Counted from the first letter of the stretch, positions 1 to 5,041 are shown. The stretch: 5,366 bases of DNA from Promethearchaeota archaeon (GCA_019057975.1 JAHLWJ010000320.1:1-5366); one strand, 5' to 3'. The notes: generated from the sequence alone by a model not told the origin. Numbers and translations: made by a program.

Positions 1-294
1 AATATTTACAATAAGAACGATTTGAACCGTAAAACGTAGAATCGTTATCAAAATAATATTTAATATATATTTTTCTATATTTAAAGATGAAAATAGCAAA
101 AACAAACCTATAAATATAGATAATAATCCTCCAGTTTGGGAAAAAATAGGATAATCTAATTGGGTAATATTTGCTCCTAACAAATTAAATAAAGGAACAA
201 TTAAAAAGATCATTAAACACCCAAATAAAATCTCATATGCGCCTCCAATTAAGGAGAAAATCTTCAATAATTTTTTAGCCTTTTTTTCTTCCAT
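1..294 (-). CDS. Partial multi-pass membrane protein, N-terminal 98 residues (runs off left edge)
   Basis: A minus-strand frame opens with ATG at 292-294 and stays open for 98 codons to the window edge, so the C-terminus is missing. A GGTG ribosome-binding motif at 301-304 lies 6 bases before the ATG and supports this start. The N-terminus is short and lysine-rich (MEEKKAKK), followed by about three hydrophobic helices near residues 12-39, 54-71 and 76-98. A positive-inside reading would put the N-terminus in the cytoplasm. Visible local motifs are GGAYEILFG in helix 1 and TGGLLSIFIG at the start of helix 2. The small four-helix look recalls DoxX/BphX/DUF4345-like proteins, but I do not recognise the family with confidence. 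It starts 23 bases after the second crotonase and is probably the distal gene of the same transcript. The coding evidence is the long open frame, the hydrophobic pattern and the ribosome-binding site; the function is unknown. Confidence 0.72.
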   Translation of the reverse strand, partial: MEEKKAKKLLKIFSLIGGAYEILFGCLMIFLIVPLFNLLGANITQLDYPIFSQTGGLLSIFIGLFLLFSSLNIEKYILNIILITILRFTVQIVLIVNI

Positions 295-317
295 TTTTCA
301 CACCAAAATATATTAAT

Positions 318-1136
318 TTATCGCCCTATAAATTTAGGTTCTTTCTTTTCAAAAAACGCTAGTAATCCTTCAGTGAAATCTACTGAATCAAATGCTTTAA
401 ATAGGGCATCAGCTTCATTATTAAGAGCTTGTAAAGTTTTATCTTCAAGGACTTTATTAATAATTAATTTTGCTAATCCAATTGAAAATGTAGGGCCTTT
501 CGCTAATTTTTCAGCAATTTCCATAACTCTGTCCATAAATGAATCAGCAGGAAACACATTATTAATTAACCCCATCTTTAAAGCTTCCTGAGCACTAAAT
601 GTATCACCAAAAAAGATCAATTCTTTTGCTTTATGTATCCCTACTATTCGTGGGAGGATATATGTGGAAGACATTTCAGGAACAATCGCTCTTTTCATAA
701 AAAAGGTACCAAGCTCAGCATTATCAGCAGCATAAATTAAATCACAATTTAGAGCGATATTTAAACCTCCACCTAAAGCAAGACCATTGATGGCAGCAAT
801 TATTGGTTTTGGAGTTTGTTGCATTTTTAATACTAATCTTTTTTGAGACACATCGAGTTCCAATTCTCCCGATTGCATCTTTCCTCCGTCTTCGACACTA
901 TCAACATCCCCCGCCATTCCCTCGCTAGCTTGGCTAAAATCGCCTCCAGTAGAAAAAGCACGGCCTTTTCCTGTGATAATAGCCGCTCTTATTTCCTTGT
1001 TATTACCAACTTCATCTAACGCTTCATAAATTTCATCAAACATTTTACCATTTATAGCATTTAATTTATACTCACGATTAAAAGTAATAATTGCTATTTT
1101 ATTCTTGATTTCAAATAAAAGATACTTAAATTCCAT
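318..1136 (-). CDS. Crotonase-superfamily protein lacking both hydratase glutamates (isomerase-like enoyl-CoA family member)
   Basis: A 272-residue crotonase-fold enzyme, usual length for the family, expected in the cytoplasm and acting on an acyl-CoA thioester. The first oxyanion-hole block is GRAFSTGGD (residues 58-66) and the second is NGLALGGGL (117-125). The C-terminus has the usual SAQEALKMGL and EGLLAFFEKKEPKF blocks. By my manual alignment to rat mitochondrial enoyl-CoA hydratase, the two catalytic glutamates (E144, E164) are replaced by Asn126 and Phe146. An acidic residue, Glu154 in IVPEMSS, sits where 4-chlorobenzoyl-CoA dehalogenase has Asp145, and many isomerase-type crotonases also carry an acid there. 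Simple enoyl-CoA hydration is therefore unlikely; double-bond isomerisation or another crotonase reaction is more plausible. A variable loop (about residues 68-97, acidic and Gly-rich) is about 13 residues longer than in the other crotonase here. I start at ATG 1136, not GTG 1145, because the GTG lies inside the ribosome-binding site. Confidence 0.88.
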   Translation of the reverse strand: MEFKYLLFEIKNKIAIITFNREYKLNAINGKMFDEIYEALDEVGNNKEIRAAIITGKGRAFSTGGDFSQASEGMAGDVDSVEDGGKMQSGELELDVSQKRLVLKMQQTPKPIIAAINGLALGGGLNIALNCDLIYAADNAELGTFFMKRAIVPEMSSTYILPRIVGIHKAKELIFFGDTFSAQEALKMGLINNVFPADSFMDRVMEIAEKLAKGPTFSIGLAKLIINKVLEDKTLQALNNEADALFKAFDSVDFTEGLLAFFEKKEPKFIGR

Positions 1137-1141
1137 AAACT

Positions 1142-1148
1142 TCACCTC
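1142..1148 (-). promoter_or_regulatory. Ribosome-binding site GAGGTGA that fixes the start of the second crotonase
   Basis: On the minus strand GAGGTGA spans 1148 down to 1142 and is followed by 5 bases and then ATG at 1136. It matches the GGAGGTGA complement of the 16S rRNA 3' end. An in-frame GTG at 1143-1145 would give three extra residues, but it lies within this motif and has no site of its own, so ATG 1136 is preferred. Confidence 0.8.
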
Positions 1149-1214
1149 TATATTATAAAAAAATTCTTAAATATAAAAAAAATAAAAGATATTAAATATT
1201 AATTATATTTTGAG
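1146..1214 (-). promoter_or_regulatory. AT-rich spacer between SCP2 gene and second crotonase, possible internal promoter or T-rich transcript end
   Basis: This is the longest gap inside the minus-strand gene run, 78 bases counting the ribosome-binding site. Read on the minus strand it carries a T run leading into TTTATATTTAAG at about 1167-1178, about 30-40 bases before ATG 1136. That can be read as a TATA-like element for an internal promoter, or as a T-rich archaeal termination signal after the SCP2 gene. Composition alone cannot decide. Without transcription data this is only a candidate. Confidence 0.25.
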
Positions 1215-1544
1215 CTATTTCATTAACATTTGAAGCTTCAGCATGTCAGTCATTGGACCTTTTGCTTTTAACTTCCCTCCCATAAACGCTTTAGTAGGGC
1301 TAAGTTCGCCGTCCATTATGTCAATGATGACCTGACTTGCCGTGGTAATTGTTATATCGGGACTATCTGTGTTTCCTTCTTTAATTTCGCATTTTGCATT
1401 ATCAAAAATTAAATAGTAGTTTTCCGTGTCCGTAAATACGAATTGAAGTACTTTCTTGTATCCTTGAAATCTATCAGCCATGGTAGGGTCATCTAGCTTT
1501 GAAACCATCTTTTGAATTCCTTCAACTAATTCTTCATTTGCCAT
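1215..1544 (-). CDS. Stand-alone SCP2 sterol-carrier-type lipid-binding protein
   Basis: A 109-residue protein made of a single SCP2 domain, close to the minimal domain length, with no signal peptide or membrane helix, so cytoplasmic. The diagnostic C-terminal half is SPDITITTASQ (61-71), an IDIMDGELSPTKAFM stretch (74-88) and GKLKAKGPM (90-98) followed by a hydrophobic helix MLKLQMLM; this is the usual D-G-x-L-x-P-x-K-A-F-M-x-G-K-L-K-x-K-G pattern. Members bind long-chain acyl-CoAs, fatty acids, sterols or other lipids in a hydrophobic tunnel, and often occur beside beta-oxidation enzymes. Between an enoyl-CoA hydratase and a second crotonase it is a candidate carrier for the substrate of those enzymes; that role is inferred. 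The ATG at 1544 has a strong AGGAGGT site 7 bases upstream. The ligand cannot be told from sequence, and archaeal members need not bind sterols. Confidence 0.9.
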   Translation of the reverse strand: MANEELVEGIQKMVSKLDDPTMADRFQGYKKVLQFVFTDTENYYLIFDNAKCEIKEGNTDSPDITITTASQVIIDIMDGELSPTKAFMGGKLKAKGPMTDMLKLQMLMK

Positions 1545-1551
1545 TTTTTTT

Positions 1552-1558
1552 ACCTCCT
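1552..1558 (-). promoter_or_regulatory. Strong ribosome-binding site AGGAGGT for the SCP2 gene
   Basis: On the minus strand AGGAGGT is followed by seven A and then ATG at 1544. The initiation region is nearly identical to the one in front of the hydratase gene at 2386. Just upstream, after the hydratase stop, the minus strand carries a run of ten T (about 1573-1585), which may be a weak T-rich termination or attenuation point. Confidence 0.75.
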
Positions 1559-1588
1559 TTTATAATAATTCAAATAAAAAAAAAATAG

Positions 1589-2386
1589 TTATTTTCCTTT
1601 CCATTTTGGTTCTCGATTACCTTCCATGAAAGCGGTGAACCCTTCAATAACATCTTCCGAGTGGAATAGTTCCCAAAAGGGGTCCCATAAGCTACCAATT
1701 GCTCTGGTTCTCGTATAATGGTTTCCTTGCTGGAACCATTTCTTTGTCCATTTATGACTTAATGGTGCCACTTTTCTCATTTCATTTGCCATTTCCATTA
1801 CCGCATCATGTAATTGGTCATGAGGGACTACTTTGTTAACCAAGCCCATTCGAAGGGCTTCTTGAGCTGATATTATTTTACCGGTCAAAAGTAACTCCTT
1901 CGTATATCGCATTCCAATCAACTCGGGAAGCAATAGAAATGCCACACCGCTAGCTAAACCCCTACGATTTTCCCAGAAACCCATTGCTGCGTCGTCGGCT
2001 GCAATTGCACAATCGCACCATAATGTAAGTTCTAAACCACCCGCATACGCATAGCCGTTTATAGCTGCAATTAAAGGTTTGGGATAGCGAGCCATTAATT
2101 CACAAGGCTCGAGCAGGATTCCAAGAAAATCTGCTAAATTCGTAAATCCCGCATTTGCCATTTCTTTTATATCAAGTCCAGCTGAAAAGGAACTTTTTCC
2201 TTTGATTTTTTCATCATTTCCCGTTAATACAAGTACTCTAATGTCAATATCATCTATAGTATCCACCAATACTTGACCAATGCTCAACCAAACATCTCTG
2301 CTTAAAGCATTCCTTCTTTGAGGGCGGTTGATAGTAATCCAGCCAACTTCATTTTCCACTTCAAATTTAATCTCTTTATATGACAT
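1589..2386 (-). CDS. Enoyl-CoA hydratase (crotonase) with both catalytic glutamates
   Basis: A 265-residue crotonase, normal length, cytoplasmic, predicted to hydrate trans-2-enoyl-CoA to 3-hydroxyacyl-CoA. The N-terminal WITINRPQRRNAL block is typical of the family. Oxyanion-hole blocks are SFSAGLD (66-72) and NGYAYAGGLE (110-119). By manual alignment Glu119 and Glu139 (MGFWENRRG) match rat E144 and E164, with the correct 20-residue spacing, so hydratase chemistry is credible. The C-terminus EGFTAFMEGNREPKWKGK (248-265) is the usual substrate-closing helix and tail. The region after the second glutamate (SGVAFLLLPELIG) lacks the common PGAGG sequence, so chain length and specificity are open, and an isomerase or lyase role cannot be excluded. 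The gene begins 16 bases after the dehydrogenase stop, so the two are almost certainly co-transcribed and fit consecutive beta-oxidation steps. ATG 2386 is supported by AGGAGGT 6 bases upstream. Confidence 0.92.
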   Translation of the reverse strand: MSYKEIKFEVENEVGWITINRPQRRNALSRDVWLSIGQVLVDTIDDIDIRVLVLTGNDEKIKGKSSFSAGLDIKEMANAGFTNLADFLGILLEPCELMARYPKPLIAAINGYAYAGGLELTLWCDCAIAADDAAMGFWENRRGLASGVAFLLLPELIGMRYTKELLLTGKIISAQEALRMGLVNKVVPHDQLHDAVMEMANEMRKVAPLSHKWTKKWFQQGNHYTRTRAIGSLWDPFWELFHSEDVIEGFTAFMEGNREPKWKGK

Positions 2387-2392
2387 TTTTTT

Positions 2393-2399
2393 ACCTCCT
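2393..2399 (-). promoter_or_regulatory. Strong ribosome-binding site AGGAGGT for the hydratase gene
   Basis: Minus-strand AGGAGGT followed by six A and ATG at 2386. It sits in the 16-base gap right after the dehydrogenase TAA (2403-2405), which suggests efficient re-initiation by ribosomes finishing the upstream gene. Confidence 0.75.
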
Positions 2400-2402
2400 T
2401 TA

Positions 2403-3647
2403 TTATAATTTATCTGCTTCTTCCTTTGTTGGCCCCCTTACTGCAGGTGGTAGCATTCGGGTATCGACATCTTGCATGAATTCATTTCGACCTATAAATA
2501 GTTTCAAGATGTCATTTGAGCCTCCAGCAATTTGCATTAAGGCAGCGTTCTTTAAAACTCCACCTACGCCAATTTCTTGGAGATATCCATCCCCACCACA
2601 AATAAAAAGAGTATCTAATGCCATTTCTGTAAGCGATTGAGTTCCAAACACTTTTGAAATTGCGGATTTTACTCCAAAACTAAACATATCTGCTTCTCCT
2701 GTATCTAACATGTGAGCTAGATAATATAGATAGACCCGAGCTATATTCATTTTCATGCTAATATTTGCCATTCTAAGCTGAATGCCATTAAATCGAGAAA
2801 TCGGCATCGTAAATTGAACTCTTCTTCGACCATATGCTCTTGCAGTTTCTATTAAGTTCCTAGATTGTCCAACGACACCTGCAATTCCCAAGCGTTCTAT
2901 ATTTAAGGCACTCGTCATGACTGTCCAACCATCACCAGGATCTAGAATCATATTTTCTTTCTGAACTCTAACATCTCGATATCTTATAACTGAATTTGCC
3001 ATTTCTACATCTCCAATTAACGTATTAATCTTTTCATAAGTTATCCCCGGTAAGTCAGCTGGTAGGTAGAAGGCAGTTAAATGCCTATAAATTCTTCGAG
3101 CATCGGGGTCTGAATTGGCATACAACATGTGATAATCTGAAATGGCTCCTAGCGTGATGAATCGCTTCCAACCATTTAATACCCATTCATCTCCATCTTG
3201 GACAGCGCTTAATTGAATTCCCGCGGCGTCATTACCCACATCAGGCTCTGTAACTGTAATTGAAGCCCATTTTTCCCCTTTAATAAGTGGTATCATGAAC
3301 TTCTCTTTTTGGGCTTGGGTACCGAAAAGATGAATAGGGCCCGCCCCAAAAACGCTTGTAAGTAAAGGGTTTATATTAATCATGGATCGACCGACTTCTT
3401 CATTTAGTATGGTATATCCAGCATAACCTTGATCAAGCCCACCGATCTCTTCTTCTGCCAATATCATTAAAGGATGGAAACCTTTATCAATGCATAATTT
3501 GGAAGCTTCCCATTGGATTTCCATTGGATCCAAATTTTGCTCCAATAGTTTTATAGCCCGTGGTTGGAGTTCAGTATCAATGAAATTTTCACACTCATCA
3601 GCAAATTTTTTATTCTTCTCTGTCCACCATGGCATGTAATCTATCAT
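2403..3647 (-). CDS. Acyl-CoA dehydrogenase (FAD flavoprotein), helix-G glutamate type
   Basis: A 414-residue acyl-CoA dehydrogenase, slightly longer than a typical 380-residue member. It should oxidise an acyl-CoA to the trans-2-enoyl-CoA in the cytoplasm and pass electrons to an electron-transfer flavoprotein, which is not encoded here. The N-terminal helical domain covers roughly residues 8-125. The first signature is TVTEPDVGND (131-140), the flavin-side strand is LNGWKRFITLG (157-167), and the C-terminal domain includes ICGGDGYLQE (349-358) and QIAGGSND (372-379). The usual catalytic Glu of the YEGT motif (MCAD Glu376) is Gly375 here. Glu251 in LNIERLGIAG aligns with the helix-G base of isovaleryl-CoA and long-chain acyl-CoA dehydrogenases (IVD Glu254), so the base appears to be relocated. 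Substrate is not readable; a branched or long-chain acyl-CoA is a reasonable guess. ATG 3647 lies 5 bases after the upstream stop, with AGGAGG 13 bases before it. Confidence 0.93.
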   Translation of the reverse strand: MIDYMPWWTEKNKKFADECENFIDTELQPRAIKLLEQNLDPMEIQWEASKLCIDKGFHPLMILAEEEIGGLDQGYAGYTILNEEVGRSMININPLLTSVFGAGPIHLFGTQAQKEKFMIPLIKGEKWASITVTEPDVGNDAAGIQLSAVQDGDEWVLNGWKRFITLGAISDYHMLYANSDPDARRIYRHLTAFYLPADLPGITYEKINTLIGDVEMANSVIRYRDVRVQKENMILDPGDGWTVMTSALNIERLGIAGVVGQSRNLIETARAYGRRRVQFTMPISRFNGIQLRMANISMKMNIARVYLYYLAHMLDTGEADMFSFGVKSAISKVFGTQSLTEMALDTLFICGGDGYLQEIGVGGVLKNAALMQIAGGSNDILKLFIGRNEFMQDVDTRMLPPAVRGPTKEEADKL

Positions 3648-3652
3648 CTTTA

Positions 3653-3949
3653 TTAGAGCCCCTCCTTTTTATAATTTGCATATGCATCTTTTCCCATACC
3701 AAATTTCAAATTAACATCTCCAATTTCATTGAGTCCTTGCCATGAAATTTTTGCTAATTTTACTTTTTCACGCTCTATATAAAGGCTAGCAAGTTTAGCT
3801 TCTCCTAAAGTCTTTAAAACTGGTTGAATATCTTTTTTCTTCACTCCAAGTAAAGTTGCCATCTGATCCGCTTCCATATGTAAAGCTTGATTATATTCAA
3901 AACTTTTTGCTAATAATTTGAGCGCTCTTAATTCTAATTCTTCATACAA
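3653..3949 (-). CDS. Small winged-helix-like protein, first gene of the acyl-CoA operon
   Basis: A 98-residue soluble protein that I do not recognise as a named family. The pattern suggests a compact winged helix: helix 1 at about 4-18, helix 2 at 26-35 (EADQMATLLG), helix 3 at 37-50 (KKKDIQPVLKTLGE), then short strands at about 54-69 (LASLYIE, KVKLAKIS) and a last helix from about 70. The QMATLLGV segment and the following basic helix resemble an HTH of the MarR/ArsR or PheRS-alpha N-terminal type. The tail (80-98) is Gly/Lys/Tyr-rich. It starts at TTG 3949, supported by AAGGTG 7 bases upstream; the first in-frame ATG is codon 25, which would remove helix 1. It heads the operon and ends 5 bases before the dehydrogenase. 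It could be a DNA-binding autoregulator or a protein-protein adaptor. Coding is well supported; function is not. Confidence 0.75.
   Translation of the reverse strand: MYEELELRALKLLAKSFEYNQALHMEADQMATLLGVKKKDIQPVLKTLGEAKLASLYIEREKVKLAKISWQGLNEIGDVNLKFGMGKDAYANYKKEGL
3661..3666 (-). promoter_or_regulatory. Ribosome-binding site AGGAGG for the dehydrogenase, inside the end of the upstream gene
   Basis: Minus-strand AGGAGG lies within the last codons of the 98-residue gene and is separated from ATG 3647 by 13 bases, longer than the 5-7 seen for the other genes here. The upstream stop TAA (3653-3655) lies between site and start, an arrangement consistent with translational coupling. No alternative GTG or TTG start lies closer to the site. 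Confidence 0.6.
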
Positions 3950-3956
3950 ATTGATA

Positions 3957-3962
3957 CACCTT
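3957..3962 (-). promoter_or_regulatory. Ribosome-binding site AAGGTG that fixes a TTG start
   Basis: Minus-strand AAGGTG is followed by 7 bases and TTG at 3949. An ATG two bases further into the sequence (3945) is out of frame and meets a stop after three codons, so it cannot replace the TTG. Confidence 0.65.
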
Positions 3963-4045
3963 TTTTCTTTTTAAATAAAAAAAATTTTTAATTTTAATAA
4001 TTTAATATTAAGTATATCTATTCCAATAAACTTAAAAAATAAAAC

Positions 4046-4060
4046 TTAGAACGTTTCTAA
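4046..4060. promoter_or_regulatory. Inverted repeat TTAGAA-CGT-TTCTAA, candidate operator
   Basis: Six-base perfect arms at 4046-4051 and 4055-4060 flank a 3-base centre. The symmetry and its place in the divergent region suit a dimeric winged-helix regulator. It is about 100 bases from the operon start codon and about 140 from the regulator start codon, so it could influence either promoter. Assignment to a particular protein is inference. Confidence 0.4.
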
Positions 4061-4142
4061 ACTAATTATAAGCAAATTTAATAAATCTTAAATAAATTGA
4101 AACAATACGAACAATTTTATATTAATTTAAATAATCTTTATT

Positions 4143-4160
4143 TTAGGAGTTTAAACCTAA
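4143..4160. promoter_or_regulatory. Inverted repeat TTAGG-8-CCTAA with GTTTAAAC core, candidate operator
   Basis: Five-base arms at 4143-4147 and 4156-4160 enclose eight bases, and a perfect GTTTAAAC palindrome (4149-4156) sits one base off the same centre. It overlaps the transcript start predicted from the TATA-like element at 4115-4124, the right place for autorepression of the regulator. It also contains AGGAG, but a TTG after it (4161) meets a stop after seven codons, so that is not a gene start. Confidence 0.3.
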
Positions 4161-4192
4161 TTGATTGAAGTTAAAAATAATTAGAATAAAAA

Positions 4193-4196
4193 GTGA
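4193..4196 (+). promoter_or_regulatory. Weak ribosome-binding site GTGA before the regulator TTG start
   Basis: GTGA, part of the GGAGGTGA consensus, lies 6 bases before TTG 4203. An in-frame TGA at 4194-4196 overlaps it and rules out any longer N-terminus. Confidence 0.45.
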
Positions 4197-4202
4197 AAGA
4201 TT

Positions 4203-5018
4203 TTGGATTTAAATGAAGTATTATTTGAATTTTCCAATAAAGAACGGTATAATGTATTTAAAAGTTTATATAATAAAGACAAGCGTCATAGTCAACTCGA
4301 AAAGGAATTGAATATTCCTGGATCTGAAATTTCGCGTCATCTAAAAAGATTATTTAAAAAGAATTTAATCAGTAAGAGCGCTAATAACATTTATGAGGTA
4401 ACAAATATTGGAAAAATCTTCTTACAAATAATGAATATCTTTGAAGTGTCTTTGTATCATAAAGATTTCTTAAACACACATGAAATCACCGCTATACCCG
4501 TACACTTAATATTACAATTAGGAAAATTAAAATCTATTGAAGTTAGCAATAAGACTTTAGAAAATGTTGAATTATGGTCAAACTTAGTTAAAAATTCAGA
4601 GAATTTTATCTATGCGATCTCAGATCAATTTCAGAATTCACTTCTACCGATTATAGAAAAAAAAATCAAAGACCAATCAATTAAGATAAAGGCATTAGTA
4701 GATAAAAGTCTATTAAAATCTTACAAGATTCCTAGTGAATGGTCTCAAAAATTTCAGGATCCAATTGTATTTTATAAAAAATTACAAATATATCAAAATA
4801 TTCGAATATTAAAAAAAATTAACTTTTCCCTTATAGCTTCTGATAAAGGTGCGATTCTTTTTTTAAGTAAAGTTGGACAAATCGATTATAGCCAATGTTT
4901 AATTGATAATAATGAATCCTTCATAAATTGGACAACAGAGTTATTTGAATGGTATTGGAAAAAAGGAAAGAATTTAAAACCTTTTATAAAAAAAGAGATT
5001 CTATCAATGAAGAAATAA
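4203..5018 (+). CDS. Archaeal ArsR-like winged-helix transcription regulator with FilR1-type C-terminal domain
   Basis: A 271-residue soluble protein with the common archaeal layout of an N-terminal winged helix and a C-terminal FilR1 (DUF1724-like) domain. The HTH runs from about residue 8 to 68: FSNKERYNVFKSLYN (helix 1), HSQLEKELNIPGSEISRHLKRLFKKNLI (helix 2, turn and basic recognition helix, 29-56), then a short wing ending in YEVTNIGKIFL. A helical linker follows to about residue 125. The C-terminal domain (about 130-255) shows NFIYAISDQF, KIKALVD, FSLIASDKGAILFL, the GQIDYSQ block and WTTELFEWYWKKGK, which match this family. It probably binds DNA as a dimer and senses a small ligand, unknown here. 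It is transcribed away from the acyl-CoA operon, so control of that operon and of itself is a reasonable inference. TTG 4203 is the only usable start: TGA precedes it by three codons and the first in-frame ATG is codon 77, beyond the HTH. Base composition is about as AT-rich as the flanks. Confidence 0.88.
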   Translation: MDLNEVLFEFSNKERYNVFKSLYNKDKRHSQLEKELNIPGSEISRHLKRLFKKNLISKSANNIYEVTNIGKIFLQIMNIFEVSLYHKDFLNTHEITAIPVHLILQLGKLKSIEVSNKTLENVELWSNLVKNSENFIYAISDQFQNSLLPIIEKKIKDQSIKIKALVDKSLLKSYKIPSEWSQKFQDPIVFYKKLQIYQNIRILKKINFSLIASDKGAILFLSKVGQIDYSQCLIDNNESFINWTTELFEWYWKKGKNLKPFIKKEILSMKK

Positions 5019-5020
5019 AC

Positions 5021-5041
5021 TTAAAAATTATTGATTTTTAA
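5021..5041 (+). terminator. AT-only hairpin just after the regulator stop, possible terminator
   Basis: TTAAAAAT (5021-5028) and ATTTTTAA (5034-5041) form an 8-bp perfect inverted repeat around a 5-base loop, starting 3 bases after the stop. The stem has no GC pair and is weak, but the T-rich 3' arm fits T-rich archaeal termination. Chance occurrence in such AT-rich DNA is possible. Confidence 0.35.

Larger units (their letters stand above)
3950..4202. promoter_or_regulatory. Divergent control region between the acyl-CoA operon and the FilR1-type regulator
   Basis: This 253-base, very AT-rich region must hold the promoters for both directions. On the plus strand TTTTATATTA at 4115-4124, preceded by CGAACAA, is the best TATA/BRE-like candidate for the regulator and predicts a transcript start near 4140-4150, leaving a leader of about 55-60 bases. 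On the minus strand several A/T tracts (for example TTAATATTAAA around 4002-4012) could serve as the operon TATA box, but none stands out. Two inverted repeats, listed separately, lie within it. I see no gene in it. Confidence 0.5.

Noticed and set aside
373..591. Plus-strand open frame of 72 codons
   Set aside because: It lies wholly antisense to the second crotonase, has no ribosome-binding site and no recognisable protein features; it is a shadow of that gene.
2380..2640. Plus-strand open frame of 86 codons
   Set aside because: It is antisense to the end of the acyl-CoA dehydrogenase, whose family motifs are clear in the other strand; it has no ribosome-binding site.
3967..3984. TTTTTTTTATTTAAAAAG on the minus strand as the operon TATA box
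   Set aside because: A start 25 or so bases downstream would fall at or inside the first codons and leave no room for the AAGGTG site; it is more likely ordinary A/T background.
4161..4184. TTG preceded by AGGAG as an upstream start for the regulator
   Set aside because: The frame stops at TAG 4182 after seven codons, and a second in-frame stop (TGA 4194) lies before the real TTG start.
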